The position numbers and the translations under genes were made by a program. Positions 1 through 9,689 of a DNA stretch of 64,000 nucleotides are shown here, piece by piece. The notes beneath the pieces are model-generated. The model was not told where the DNA came from. It was given only the letters and a program-made list of their open reading frames with translations, and did not search any database. The stretch's first letter is position 1. The number at the start of each line of letters is the position of its first letter. Origin of the DNA: Opacimonas sp002292215 (GTDB lineage Bacteria; Pseudomonadota; Gammaproteobacteria; Enterobacterales; Alteromonadaceae); assembly GCA_943846745.1 (NCBI GenBank), contig OX044360.1:496001-560000 (forward strand), read 5' to 3'.

Positions 1-545
1 CGAGTCAGCAGTTGATGGTTGAAGCGCCAACGCCAAGTGCCGGTGTTATCTTTATATAAACTTTTTAATAAAAACTGCTTAGTGCCTTCTTCTTCAAGGA
101 GCTCATCAAATTGAGCTTTGACTTCACTGCGTTGGATGAATTTAGATAGTTCTACATGATTGAGGGCGTACAAAACAGCTTGATGGCGATGAGGGTAATT
201 AACTGGTGCAATATCCGCAACACATAAAGATGTGACAAGCTCAGGGTGTGTAAGCGCGATATGCATGCTCATCTTACCGCCAAGAGAGTGACCGATAAAA
301 TGTGCAGACGTTACATTGTGGTGGGCGAGTGTCGCTACAATCATTGTACAATAATGAGCAAAACTAAAACCGTCAGTCCAAGGTGATTGTCCATGATCAG
401 GTAAATCAATTTGAATAACATTGCAATGCGAGGCGAGGGCGCGCGCTAGGATGTTGAGATTATCCCCGCTACCAAACAATCCGTGGATCAAAACAGCCCA
501 AGGCAAGTCATTGCCTTGGGCTGTGATTTGAGCATTACAGAGCAT
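1..545 (-). CDS. ybfF: Alpha/beta-hydrolase, YbfF-type esterase (partial, C-terminus outside window)
   Basis: Serine esterase of the alpha/beta-hydrolase fold; the YbfF family hydrolyses short acyl esters, physiological substrate unknown. The reverse-strand reading frame stays open from the ATG at 545 to the window edge (about 181 codons). Visible landmarks are the oxyanion-hole region HGLFGSGDNL (residues 21-30), the nucleophile elbow GHSLGG with Ser87, and the family segment DIAPV after it. The start overlaps the stop of the H-NS gene upstream as TAATG, so the two are probably co-transcribed and translationally coupled. The catalytic His and the C-terminal end lie beyond position 1. Confidence 0.85.
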   Translation of the reverse strand, partial: MLCNAQITAQGNDLPWAVLIHGLFGSGDNLNILARALASHCNVIQIDLPDHGQSPWTDGFSFAHYCTMIVATLAHHNVTSAHFIGHSLGGKMSMHIALTHPELVTSLCVADIAPVNYPHRHQAVLYALNHVELSKFIQRSEVKAQFDELLEEEGTKQFLLKSLYKDNTGTWRWRFNHQLLT

Positions 546-949
546 TAAACAGCGAAATCTTCTAGCGACTTGCCATTTGCTAATGCTTGGGTGAAGACAA
601 CTGGCATACGACCGATACCGGTCCAACTAGTTGTGTCACTGTTAACGGTAATTGCGTATTTAATTGGACGCTTAGCACCGCGCGTACGCGTGCGCTTCGG
701 CTTATCACTTACTATGCTGTTATCGAAATCTGAAATATCTAATCCAGCTTCTAACATTTGCTTTTTAATGGCTTCAATTTGTGCAATTTTAGCTTGGTTT
801 TCTAATTCGTATTGAGCTTGTAACTCTTTACGCTTTTCAATTACTAATGCTAATTTTTCTTGTGCATCAAATAATTCATCTAAAGATAAATCTTTGGTTG
901 CGCCTTGTAGACGACGAGCGTGTAACAGAATATCTGAGAATTCACTCAT
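545..949 (-). CDS. hns: H-NS family nucleoid-associated protein
   Basis: Nucleoid-structuring, AT-rich-DNA-binding silencer of 134 aa, the usual H-NS length. The N-terminal half is a charged helical oligomerisation region (about residues 1-75) with a coiled-coil look. A basic linker follows (KPKRTRTRGAKRP, about 83-95), then the C-terminal DNA-binding domain. The core DNA-contact motif, normally TWTGQGR or TWTGRGR, reads SWTGIGRMP here (Ser108-Pro116), so the usual Gln/Arg before Gly-Arg is Ile112. The C-terminus GKSLEDF is canonical. The start has the ribosome site AAAGGAAG about 6 bases upstream. Family assignment is firm; DNA-binding specificity could differ. Confidence 0.93.
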   Translation of the reverse strand: MSEFSDILLHARRLQGATKDLSLDELFDAQEKLALVIEKRKELQAQYELENQAKIAQIEAIKKQMLEAGLDISDFDNSIVSDKPKRTRTRGAKRPIKYAITVNSDTTSWTGIGRMPVVFTQALANGKSLEDFAV

Positions 950-1042
950 AAATGGCTTCCTTTAAATAATTTGATTTAATTTATAACTCTTACTCTAACA
1001 CTACTATTATAAGCACTAACTTAATTAAATTAAAATATTATT

Positions 1043-2680
1043 TTACATATTTGGATAATTAGGGCCTCCGCTCCCCTCAGGAACGCACCATTGTATGTTT
1101 TGACTGGGTTCTTTTATATCGCATGTCTTACAGTGAATACAATTTTGAGCATTAATTTTAAATTGAGGTTCGCCGTGTTCATCATTGATGATTTCATAAA
1201 CGCCAGCAGGGCAGTAACGCTGTGCTGGTTCATTAAAACTCTTTAAATTCAATGTTATAGGTAGTTCTCGGTCGATAAGCTGCAAGTGACATGGCTGATC
1301 TTCTTCATGATTAGTATTCGACAAAAACACTGAACTAAGTTTATCAAAACTAATTTTGTTATCATATTTAGGATATTCAATCACAGGATAGTCTTTACTT
1401 AATTTCATTTGCGTATGATCGGCATGATGGTCGTATAAATTAATTGGCATTTTGCCACTTAAAAAGTTCTGATCGAAGGTATTATAGGCACCGCCTATAA
1501 AATTACCCCATTTGTGTATGGCGGGTCCAAAATTACGTGAACTATACAGTTCATCATATAACCATGATTGCTCAAATTGTGATTTAAAATTAGGTAAATC
1601 GGCAACTTCATCCTTTAGTATAGAATATATACTTTCAGCTGCAAGCATGCCGGATTTCATTGCTGTGTGATTGCCTTTTATTTTTGCAAAATTTAACGTA
1701 CCCGCTTCACAACCCACTAAAATACCTCCAGGCATCGTCATTTTAGGTAATGAATGATAACCACCTTTAGCGATGGCACGCGCACCGTAACTTACTCGTT
1801 TTCCGCCGGTAAGGTATTGCGCTATTTTAGGATGATGTTTTAAGCGTTGAAATTCATCAAATGGACTTAAATGTGGATTGCTATAATTTAAATCGACAAT
1901 CAACCCGAGTAATACTTGATTATTCTCAGCATGATATAAATAACTGCCACCTGTCGCATCATCCAAAGGCCAACCTGCAGTATGTACCACTAAACCTTCT
2001 TGGTGTAATTGTGGATCAATATCCCAAATTTCTTTAAAACCTATTGCGTAATGCTGCGGTGTGGAATCACGATCTAGATTAAATTCTTGAATGAGTTGCT
2101 TGCCTAAGTGACCACGACATCCTTCTGCAAATATGGTGTATTTAGCGCGCAGCTCCATACCGGGCATGTAGCCCTCTTTGTGAGTGCCGTCTGCCGCAAT
2201 GCCCATATCACCAGTGATTATACCTTTAACGACGCCGTCTTCGATGATTGTCTGCGCAGCTGCAAAACCAGGAAATATTTCGACACCTAGTTGTTCAGCT
2301 TGCGTTGCTAACCAACGTGTCACGTTTGCCATAGAGACAATATAGTTCCCGTCATTATGCATCGTTTTAGGCGTCATTATATTGGGGAGTTTGATGCCTT
2401 TTTGGTCACTCGTTAAGTAATATATTGCGTCTTTAGTGACTGGTGTCGTTATCGGTGCATTTAACTCTTTCCAGTTTGGCAGTAGCTCATCCAGAGCACG
2501 CGTTTCAAACACTGCACCAGATAAAATATGAGCCCCAACTTCTGAGCCTTTTTCGACAACACACACCATTAGTTCTTGATTTGCAGCTTGCGCTAACTGC
2601 ATTAAACGGATGGCAGATGATAATCCCGCAGGACCGGCACCAACGATGACAACATCAAATTCCATGGATTCTCTTTCCAC
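1043..2680 (-). CDS. Electron transfer flavoprotein-ubiquinone oxidoreductase (ETF-QO)
   Basis: Inner-membrane flavo-iron-sulfur protein passing electrons from reduced ETF to ubiquinone, linking fatty-acid and amino-acid acyl-CoA dehydrogenases to respiration. The FAD dinucleotide motif VVIVGAGPAGLSSA sits at the N-terminus. A C-terminal ferredoxin-like region has a cysteine in YCPAGVYEI and the cluster CIHCKTCDIKEP, giving the [4Fe-4S] centre. I chose the GTG at 2680 (545 aa) because a GAGG ribosome site lies 6 bases upstream and the resulting MERESMEFDVV start matches the family; an in-frame ATG at 2710 would add ten unlikely residues. It is divergent from etfBA, its electron donor. Confidence 0.95.
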   Translation of the reverse strand: MERESMEFDVVIVGAGPAGLSSAIRLMQLAQAANQELMVCVVEKGSEVGAHILSGAVFETRALDELLPNWKELNAPITTPVTKDAIYYLTSDQKGIKLPNIMTPKTMHNDGNYIVSMANVTRWLATQAEQLGVEIFPGFAAAQTIIEDGVVKGIITGDMGIAADGTHKEGYMPGMELRAKYTIFAEGCRGHLGKQLIQEFNLDRDSTPQHYAIGFKEIWDIDPQLHQEGLVVHTAGWPLDDATGGSYLYHAENNQVLLGLIVDLNYSNPHLSPFDEFQRLKHHPKIAQYLTGGKRVSYGARAIAKGGYHSLPKMTMPGGILVGCEAGTLNFAKIKGNHTAMKSGMLAAESIYSILKDEVADLPNFKSQFEQSWLYDELYSSRNFGPAIHKWGNFIGGAYNTFDQNFLSGKMPINLYDHHADHTQMKLSKDYPVIEYPKYDNKISFDKLSSVFLSNTNHEEDQPCHLQLIDRELPITLNLKSFNEPAQRYCPAGVYEIINDEHGEPQFKINAQNCIHCKTCDIKEPSQNIQWCVPEGSGGPNYPNM

Positions 2681-2849
2681 ATTCCACCTCTTTAAATATG
2701 AGTGATACACAGTTATAACAAATTCAAATAATCATAGGGTTAATAACAGTGTAAATTAGACACATTGAACAATTATGCATAATGTTAATGGTAACTTGCA
2801 TTATATTAACATTAACACTAATTTTGCACGTAACACAAATGAGGTAGAT

Positions 2850-3602
2850 ATGAAAATTCTAGTCCCTGTTAAACGGGCGATTGACTATAATGTCAAAGTG
2901 AAAGTCAAAGCTGACGAATCCAATGTGGATTTAGCAAACGTTAAGATGTCGATTAATCCATTTTGTGAAATTGCCGTGGAAGAAGCTATACGCTTAAAAG
3001 AATCGGGCATAGCCTCTGAAATTGTAGTGGTATCAATTGGCTCGCTTGCTTGTGTTGAACAAATTCGTACAGCCTTAGCACTAGGTGCGGATCGTGGTAT
3101 ACATATTCAGACTGACGCAGTTCTTGATTCGTTGCAAATCGCTAAACTGTTGCAAACCGTTGTTGTAAAAGAATCCCCAGATTTAGTGATTTTGGGTAAA
3201 CAAGCCATTGATTCAGATAATAACCAAACCGGTCAAATGCTTGCAGCATTAACAAATATGGGTCAAGGCACATTTGCCTCTAAGGTCGCCGTTGCGGATG
3301 GGCAGGTTGCCGTTACACGTGAAATTGATGGAGGCCTACAAACGGTCTCTTTGACATTACCTGCGATAGTGACTACTGATTTACGTTTAAATGAACCGCG
3401 CTATGCCTCACTACCTAACATCATGAAAGCCAAGCGTAAACCTGTTGAAACCATAGACGCAGAGTCATTAGGCGTCAATCTAACGTCTAATGTTAAATTA
3501 CTGAAAGTGAGTGCGCCAGCCCAACGCAGTGGCGGTGTAAAAGTCGCCGATGTAGCAGAACTTGTCGCAAAATTAAAAACAGAAGCAAAGGTGATTTCAT
3601 GA
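2850..3602 (+). CDS. etfB: Electron transfer flavoprotein beta subunit
   Basis: Beta subunit of the heterodimeric electron transfer flavoprotein (AMP-binding subunit), which collects electrons from acyl-CoA dehydrogenases. The start at 2850 gives 250 aa, the family's normal size, with the typical opening MKILVPVKRAIDYNVKVKVK. It is preceded by the ribosome site GAGGTAG; an upstream in-frame start at 2775 lacks family similarity. The segments SINPFCEIAVEEA and ILGKQAIDSDNNQTGQ are family signatures around the nucleotide site. The stop overlaps the etfA start (ATGA), so translation is coupled. Confidence 0.96.
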   Translation: MKILVPVKRAIDYNVKVKVKADESNVDLANVKMSINPFCEIAVEEAIRLKESGIASEIVVVSIGSLACVEQIRTALALGADRGIHIQTDAVLDSLQIAKLLQTVVVKESPDLVILGKQAIDSDNNQTGQMLAALTNMGQGTFASKVAVADGQVAVTREIDGGLQTVSLTLPAIVTTDLRLNEPRYASLPNIMKAKRKPVETIDAESLGVNLTSNVKLLKVSAPAQRSGGVKVADVAELVAKLKTEAKVIS

Positions 3603-4525
3603 GTATTTTAATCTATGCCGAACATGATAATACAGAATTAAAAGCTGAAACGGCCAAACTCGTTCATGCCGCAAGTCAAATAGGCGGAGATATTGATGTG
3701 TTGGTTGCTGGGCATGATTGCGCCGCAGTCGCACAAGCCGCTGCGAGTATTAGCGGTGTTACTCGAGTCCTTGTGGCTGATGCAAGTTGCTACGAATATC
3801 AATTAGCTGAAAACATATCGGCTTTAGTGGTTGAGCTTGCCGATGGTTATTCACATATATTAGCGGCTGCGACAACAACAGGTAAAAACTTCATGCCTCG
3901 AGTTGCAGCACTCAAAGATGTTGCACAAATTTCCGATATCATTGCTGTTGAATCTGCTGATACGTTTGTCCGTCCAATTTATGCCGGTAATGCCATCGCG
4001 ACGGTACAATCTTCTGATACGTTAAAACTCATGACGGTGCGTGCATCTGCATTTGATGCCGCTTCATTAGGGGGTGCTGCACCCATCGAGACGTTAACTC
4101 AATTGCATGATGCAGGTTTATCCAGTTTTGTGAATGCAGAGCTAACTGTATCAGAGCGTCCAGAATTAACGGCAGCAAGTGTTATTATTTCGGGTGGTCG
4201 TGGCATGCAAAATGGAGATAATTTTGCCTTGCTCAATGGTATTGCTGATAAATTAGGTGCTGCTATTGGTGCATCTCGTGCAGCAGTTGATGCCGGATTT
4301 GTACCAAATGATATGCAAGTAGGGCAAACAGGTAAAATTGTTGCTCCACAATTATATATAGCTGTAGGTATTAGTGGAGCAATCCAACATTTAGCCGGTA
4401 TGAAAGACTCAAAGGTGATTGTGGCTATCAACAAAGATGAAGAAGCACCAATATTTCAAATAGCTGATTACGGCTTGGTCGGGGATTTGTTTGATATTCT
4501 GCCAGAGTTGGAAGCTGCGCTGTAA
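3599..4525 (+). CDS. etfA: Electron transfer flavoprotein alpha subunit
   Basis: Alpha subunit of ETF (308 aa), carrying most of the FAD site. N-terminal domain I covers about residues 1-185. The C-terminal FAD domain shows SGGRGMQ, the GQTGKIVAP loop, YIAVGISGAIQH and AINKDEEAPIF, all diagnostic. It overlaps etfB by 4 bases. A strong hairpin follows at 4554-4605, so the operon ends here. With ETF-QO in divergent orientation, the complete branch from acyl-CoA dehydrogenases to quinone is encoded locally. Confidence 0.96.
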   Translation: MSILIYAEHDNTELKAETAKLVHAASQIGGDIDVLVAGHDCAAVAQAAASISGVTRVLVADASCYEYQLAENISALVVELADGYSHILAAATTTGKNFMPRVAALKDVAQISDIIAVESADTFVRPIYAGNAIATVQSSDTLKLMTVRASAFDAASLGGAAPIETLTQLHDAGLSSFVNAELTVSERPELTAASVIISGGRGMQNGDNFALLNGIADKLGAAIGASRAAVDAGFVPNDMQVGQTGKIVAPQLYIAVGISGAIQHLAGMKDSKVIVAINKDEEAPIFQIADYGLVGDLFDILPELEAAL

Positions 4526-4553
4526 GTTTCAACATAAAGAAAAAACTAAGAAA

Positions 4554-4605
4554 CCAGTGCTTATAACGCGTTGACCATATTGGGTTAACGCGTTACAAGC
4601 ATTGG
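4554..4605. terminator. Bidirectional hairpin terminator between etfA and the CBM48 gene
   Basis: A long imperfect inverted repeat with arms of about 23 bases beginning CCAGTGCTTATAACGCG and returning as CGCGTTACAAGCATTGG, with a short ATATT loop. It sits between convergent genes. The minus-strand side is followed by a T-rich stretch (TTTCTTAGTTTTTTC); the plus-strand side has only a weak T-tract. Confidence 0.7.
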
Positions 4606-4626
4606 TTTACATATATTAGTAGCTAA

Positions 4627-4935
4627 TTAAACCGCAATGACCGAGTTTTCATCAAACGTTAATTCATTTGGTAGATACTCGTCAGCCTGCCAATCATTTT
4701 CCCAAGTCGTGTCATTAATTAAATAACGAAACGCATACTTGTGGTTCGCAGGAAGATTGATTGTCTGTGTAAAATCACCTGATTTTAAACGACGCATAGG
4801 GGATACATCAGTTGCCCAGTCATTAAACTCACCAATTAATTTTACTTGTTCTGCATTACCGGCTTGTTCCGCAGTGATTTTGAATGTGACTTTACATTCA
4901 GGTTTTGATTTTAAGTAGGTTTTTTTAAAAGGCAT
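4627..4935 (-). CDS. Stand-alone CBM48 / glycogen-binding (isoamylase N-terminal-like) protein
   Basis: Small 102-aa protein made of one carbohydrate-binding module of the CBM48/AMPK-beta type. The hallmark KLIGEFNDWATDVSPMRR is at about residues 31-48, followed by GDFTQTINLP and YAFRYLINDTTWENDW, the strands carrying the sugar-stacking tryptophans. No catalytic domain, signal peptide or membrane segment is present, so it probably binds glycogen or starch-like glucan in the cytoplasm. AGGAAAG lies 9 bases before the ATG. No glycogen genes are nearby; its biological role is not known to me. Confidence 0.8.
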   Translation of the reverse strand: MPFKKTYLKSKPECKVTFKITAEQAGNAEQVKLIGEFNDWATDVSPMRRLKSGDFTQTINLPANHKYAFRYLINDTTWENDWQADEYLPNELTFDENSVIAV

Positions 4936-5192
4936 AATGGCAAACTTTCCTGTTTAGTTAATGTTGTCTTATTAAAAGTGTTATAAAAGTACGATATAAG
5001 TATATTTATTGAGCGATTTTAACGTATTTATCGCCACGCACAAGATATTTCGTAATTTAATTACATAATTTATCTCATTGAAACATTTGCTAACAAACCT
5101 TTAACGTAGAAAAGTATCTAATACTAACAACTTTAGTAGAAACCCAATAAAATGGGATAATAATAAATTTGTATATTTTGAGAATAAACTAC

Positions 5193-6395
5193 ATGAAAGC
5201 ATTACGATCTGTTGGCCTACCTTTCATTATAGTCATTGTCGCTGTGGTCGTCACAGTTATTTTGACGTTGAATAAACCCAAGCCTGAGAAAAAAGAAATC
5301 GAAGAAAAAACATTCTTAGTTGAAGTCCAACCCGTTGCTATTACGGATGTTACTTATTCAGTGCGTTCACAAGGGAATGTATTACCAAAAATTGAAAGTG
5401 CGTTATCTGCTCAGGTCAGTGGTCGAATTGAATCGGTCTCTGATATTTTTGTTAATGGCGGTATGTTTGAAGAAGGCGACGAGTTAGTTGTATTAGAAAA
5501 TGCGGATAAAATTACCGATGTTAAATTGGCTCAAGCCGAAGTACTCCGAGCTCGGGCCTCCTATCAAGAAGAATTAGCGCGGGGTAAAGTTGCGGAAAAA
5601 GAATGGCGCACTATTAGTAACTCTACTCCTACCGAATTAAGTTTACGTAAACCACAACTGGCAAGAGAAGAAGCTTCGTTACAAGCTGCTCAAGCTAATT
5701 TAGAACGTGCACAACGTAACTTAGCTCGCACAGTCATTACCGCGCCTTACGACGGCATAGTGCAAAAGAAACATGTCGATATTGGTCAGTTTGTCGGTAT
5801 TGGGACTGTGCTAGCTGACATTGCAGCAACGGCGAAAGCCGAAGTGCGTTTACCATTAACCGACGGTGATTTGGCTTATCTTAATCTTGATGCAACGGGT
5901 GAAGGGAGTGTTGTGTTGACCGGACGAGTGGGTGGCAGAACCGAACAATGGTTAGCTAAACTGACACGTGATGAAGGAGTGATGAACATGCAAAGCCGAG
6001 TGATTTACGCCATCGCAGAAGTGAATGATCCATACCGTCGTGATCCGCAAACCCAGCACAACATGTTACGTTTTGGTAGTTTTGTGAATGCGGATATTAC
6101 CGGTGCAACAGCGAATAATATTGTGGTCTTACCTCGAAATCTAGTTCGTCTTGATGGCACCGTGATCACCGTCACCGAAGATCGTAAAATATTGATTAAA
6201 GATGTTGAAGTGCAACGCGCTGATGATGAACAAATCTATATTAGTGCCGGTTTATTGCTTGGCGATAACATTGCCGTTAGTTCAGTACCTAATGCCTATG
6301 ATGGGATGAAAGTTCGTTTGCCTGGTGATCTTATTGAGACGGCACCTGAAGTTAAAGCTCAAGCCATCAATCAGACTGATGAGGAGGGCGAATAA
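5193..6395 (+). CDS. RND efflux periplasmic adaptor (membrane fusion protein)
   Basis: Periplasmic adaptor of an RND pump, joining the inner-membrane permease to an outer-membrane channel. I start at the ATG at 5193 (400 aa) rather than the in-frame TTG at 5169. An N-terminal membrane anchor (about residues 5-27) is followed by a lipoyl-like half (LSAQVSGRIESVSDIFVNGG), a helical hairpin rich in Ala/Glu/Arg (about 100-170), and the second half with RTVITAPYDGIVQKKHVDIG. Its stop overlaps the permease start (TAATG), giving a two-gene operon. No outer-membrane factor gene is adjacent. Substrate unknown. Confidence 0.92.
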   Translation: MKALRSVGLPFIIVIVAVVVTVILTLNKPKPEKKEIEEKTFLVEVQPVAITDVTYSVRSQGNVLPKIESALSAQVSGRIESVSDIFVNGGMFEEGDELVVLENADKITDVKLAQAEVLRARASYQEELARGKVAEKEWRTISNSTPTELSLRKPQLAREEASLQAAQANLERAQRNLARTVITAPYDGIVQKKHVDIGQFVGIGTVLADIAATAKAEVRLPLTDGDLAYLNLDATGEGSVVLTGRVGGRTEQWLAKLTRDEGVMNMQSRVIYAIAEVNDPYRRDPQTQHNMLRFGSFVNADITGATANNIVVLPRNLVRLDGTVITVTEDRKILIKDVEVQRADDEQIYISAGLLLGDNIAVSSVPNAYDGMKVRLPGDLIETAPEVKAQAINQTDEEGE

Positions 6396-9300
6396 TGTAT
6401 GAAGAAATAGATACTCATAAAGGCGTGATTGCTTGGTTTGCACGTAATCATGTTGCTGCTAATCTACTGATGTGGATTTTATTATTTGGCGGTGTGTTTG
6501 GTATATTGACCATACATAAACAAGTATTTCCAACATTTGAATTTAATGTTATTTCCGTGCAGGTTCCTTATTTAGGTGCAGCGCCACAAGAAGTCGAAGA
6601 AGGGGTCGTACTTAAGTTAGAAGAAGCCGTCAAGGATATTGAAGGTATTAAACGTTTAACATCACGGTCAGTAGAAGGTTTTGGGTCGTTAAGTATTGAA
6701 GTTGAAGATGATTATGATGTGCAGTTGTTACTTGACGAAGTCAAAGTACAAGTTGATGCAATCCCATCCTTTCCGGCAAATACCGAAAAGCCCGTTGTTT
6801 TTCGAGTAAAAGCCCCGCAAGATGTGTTGTGGATCTCAACTTATGGTGATGCGTCAGAAAAAGAACTAAAAGAATTTGCCAATGGCTTACGTGATGATAT
6901 TGCCGGTTTAAATGGTGTGTCTGATGTACGTGTAGTCGGCGATCGCCCTTATGAAATTTCAATTGAAATATCAGAGGCAAAATTACAAGAATATAATTTA
7001 ACCTTTACCGAACTCGTTTCTGCCGTTCGTCGTTCATCTATTGATATCCCAGGTGGTGCAATCCGTTCTGATAATGGCGATATATTATTACGAGCAAAAG
7101 GCCAAGCGTATGACGCGTATGATTTTGCCAGTATTGTATTGGTGACTCGTTCAGACGGGACACGTTTATTATTAGGCGATATTGCATTCATTAATGATGG
7201 TTTTGTTGAAGATAATTCATTAGCGTACTTTGATGGTAAGCCTGCTATTAGCATTCAAGTTCGTGCGGTGGGCGATCAAAATGCGCTAGAAATCTCGAAA
7301 AGTGTTAATGAATTCTTAGACAAGCAAAGAGTGAATTTCCCACCCAATATCCAAGCCGATACATGGGGCGATAGCTCATTTTATTTGGCTGACCGTCTGA
7401 ATATGATGCTTAACAATATGGGATTTGGTGCGTTACTGGTCTTTTTAGTGTTGTCATTATTTTTAAAAATCCGTCTCGCGTTTTGGGTTATTTGGGGGTT
7501 GCCTGTGTGTTTTTTAGGCACGCTGGCAGTTCTACCTATGGAGTTTTTAAGCGTATCGATTAATATGATCAGCCTGTTTGGCTTTATCTTAGTATTAGGT
7601 ATCGTCGTGGATGATGCCATTATTATGGGGGAGTCGGCTTACACGGCAATGGATGAAGATGGTCACTCGGTAGATAATATTATAAAAGGGGTGAAGCGCG
7701 TAGCGATGCCAGCAACATTTGGGGTATTAACTACGATAGCGGCTTTTTCACCGATGATGATGGTGTCGGGTACCTTTGGTGTGATCTGGAAAACCATCGG
7801 TGGAGTGGTGATTGTCTGCTTGATATTCTCCTTGATTGAATCCAAATTAATTTTACCTGCGCATTTAGCGCACATGAAAGACAAGCCTTACGATCCAAGT
7901 AAAGCCAATGCCTTGCAACGTTTCAGAGATTTCTTTGCCGAAGGCATTAAGGTATTTATTCGTAATACATATATACCATTTTTGGAAAAAGCCATTAAGC
8001 ATCGATACACCACATTGGCGAGTTTCCTTGCCGTGTTTATCTTAACCATTGGCTTGTTTTCAGGTGGGATTGTTAAGTTTGTATTTTTCCCAACTATCCC
8101 ATCTGATTTTATGTTTGCGAACGTCGAATTAGAGCAGGGTTCATCATTGATTCAACGCGATAAAGCCATTAAAACGTTAATGCAATCGCTAGAAGATATG
8201 GACAATCAACTCGTTAATGAAACCGGCGAAGGGGCAGTGAAACATTCTATTGCGTTCAGTCAAGGTGCATTAGGTGGACAAGTATTTGTTGAGTTGTCCA
8301 AAGGTGAAGAACGTACTATTACGGACATCGAATTGTATGATCGCTGGCGTGATGTTATTCCTGAAATTCCAGGCGTCAAAACCTTTAATATCGGTGCGCC
8401 AGGTGGCCCGGGTGGTGGTTCTGATTTGTCATTTGAGTTTAGTGGTAAAGACATTAATGAAATGCGCTTGGTCTCTGCCGAATTAAAAACGTTTTTAGAA
8501 CAGTATGAAGGTGTATCAGATATTAATGATAGCTTTGCTAATGGTGCAGATGAAATTCGAATCAATATCAAACCATTAGGTGAAGCTTTAGGTTTGAGTT
8601 TATCAAGCTTAGCACAGCAAGTTAGATATGGTTTTTATGGTGCAGAAGCACAGCGTATTCAACGTGATGATGAAGAAATTAAAGTCATGATCCGGTATCC
8701 CAAAGAACAACGTAACTCAATTGGTAATCTTGAAACCATGCGTATTCGTGCAGCTAATGGCGATGAAATTCCATTTGCAGAAGTGGCTGATATTGAAATT
8801 GGTCAAGGTTACACATCGATAAATCGGGTTGATGGTAAGCGTTCGATTAGCGTGACGGCCAAAGTGAATCCTGACGTGATTGAGCCAAATACTATTTTGC
8901 GTGATGTGATGGTGCAAGCTATCCCGCAGTACTTAAAACAATACCCTGGGGTATCATTTAAATTACAAGGGAACTCCAAAGAACAACAAGATGCAATCAT
9001 GTCGCTAGGACAAGGTTTTTTGTTTGCGTTGTTTGCGATTTATGCACTGTTAGCTATTCCACTTAAATCGTATTCTCAACCTCTTATCATCATGTCTGTT
9101 ATTCCGTTTGGGATCGTTGGAGCAATCATCGGGCACATGGTATTAGGGCAGTCGGTAAGTGTCTTATCTATCTGTGGGATTATTGCTTTGTCGGGTGTTG
9201 TGGTGAATGACAGCTTGATCATGGTGGACTTTGTTAACCGTGCACGCGCCGAGGGACGCAGTATGATTGAGGCTGCTATGAAAGCCGGCTCAGAACGTTT

Positions 9301-9556
9301 CCGTGCGATTATATTAACCTCGTTGACGACGTTTATGGGGTTGATGCCAATCGTATTTGAACGGTCATTACAGGCACAGGTTGTTATTCCGATGGCAATT
9401 TCACTAGCATTTGGTATTTTGTTTGCGACCGTGATTACCTTGGTATTAGTACCTGCGCTATATATGGTGTTAGATGATATTAAATCTATACTGTCTAAAA
9501 CGCATCGTGCTAAACGTGATTTGGAGCGAGCAGAGTTAGCAGCGCAAGCCAATTAA
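6395..9556 (+). CDS. RND efflux permease (HAE-1-like / AcrB superfamily)
   Basis: Proton-driven inner-membrane transporter of 1053 aa, typical for the superfamily. It has one N-terminal membrane helix, a periplasmic porter domain, a central membrane block with the proton-relay pair in GIVVDDAII, a second porter domain, and a C-terminal membrane block. The TM10 region reads SGVVVNDSLIMVDF, so the lysine of AcrB-type pumps is not present, as in the divergent RND subfamily that includes this protein. The preceding adaptor ends in a GAGGAGGG ribosome site for this start. A terminator follows at 9621-9659. Substrate cannot be told from sequence. Confidence 0.93.
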   Translation: MYEEIDTHKGVIAWFARNHVAANLLMWILLFGGVFGILTIHKQVFPTFEFNVISVQVPYLGAAPQEVEEGVVLKLEEAVKDIEGIKRLTSRSVEGFGSLSIEVEDDYDVQLLLDEVKVQVDAIPSFPANTEKPVVFRVKAPQDVLWISTYGDASEKELKEFANGLRDDIAGLNGVSDVRVVGDRPYEISIEISEAKLQEYNLTFTELVSAVRRSSIDIPGGAIRSDNGDILLRAKGQAYDAYDFASIVLVTRSDGTRLLLGDIAFINDGFVEDNSLAYFDGKPAISIQVRAVGDQNALEISKSVNEFLDKQRVNFPPNIQADTWGDSSFYLADRLNMMLNNMGFGALLVFLVLSLFLKIRLAFWVIWGLPVCFLGTLAVLPMEFLSVSINMISLFGFILVLGIVVDDAIIMGESAYTAMDEDGHSVDNIIKGVKRVAMPATFGVLTTIAAFSPMMMVSGTFGVIWKTIGGVVIVCLIFSLIESKLILPAHLAHMKDKPYDPSKANALQRFRDFFAEGIKVFIRNTYIPFLEKAIKHRYTTLASFLAVFILTIGLFSGGIVKFVFFPTIPSDFMFANVELEQGSSLIQRDKAIKTLMQSLEDMDNQLVNETGEGAVKHSIAFSQGALGGQVFVELSKGEERTITDIELYDRWRDVIPEIPGVKTFNIGAPGGPGGGSDLSFEFSGKDINEMRLVSAELKTFLEQYEGVSDINDSFANGADEIRINIKPLGEALGLSLSSLAQQVRYGFYGAEAQRIQRDDEEIKVMIRYPKEQRNSIGNLETMRIRAANGDEIPFAEVADIEIGQGYTSINRVDGKRSISVTAKVNPDVIEPNTILRDVMVQAIPQYLKQYPGVSFKLQGNSKEQQDAIMSLGQGFLFALFAIYALLAIPLKSYSQPLIIMSVIPFGIVGAIIGHMVLGQSVSVLSICGIIALSGVVVNDSLIMVDFVNRARAEGRSMIEAAMKAGSERFRAIILTSLTTFMGLMPIVFERSLQAQVVIPMAISLAFGILFATVITLVLVPALYMVLDDIKSILSKTHRAKRDLERAELAAQAN

Positions 9557-9620
9557 GGTTAGCGCTGTGTTATGAGCACAAAACTTATCGCTTAGTTTAA
9601 ATTGATGTCAAAAATCTATA

Positions 9621-9659
9621 AAAAAACGGTGTGAAGAAATTATCCTCACACCGTTTTTT
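9621..9659. terminator. Bidirectional Rho-independent terminator
   Basis: Perfect 14-bp stem AAAAAACGGTGTGA / TCACACCGTTTTTT with an 11-base loop. It lies between the convergent RND permease and TonB-receptor genes and has T-tracts on both strands. Confidence 0.9.
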
Positions 9660-9689
9660 ATTATGCCTTTATACTTAGTCAGCTAAGAC

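Noticed and set aside
9076..9552. 158-codon minus-strand ORF inside the RND permease
   Set aside because: Fully antisense to the conserved membrane domain; composition is that of a shadow frame.
5193..9556. Heavy-metal (CusAB/CzcAB) efflux assignment
   Set aside because: No histidine- or methionine-rich metal segments in the adaptor and none of the metal-pump signatures in the permease.
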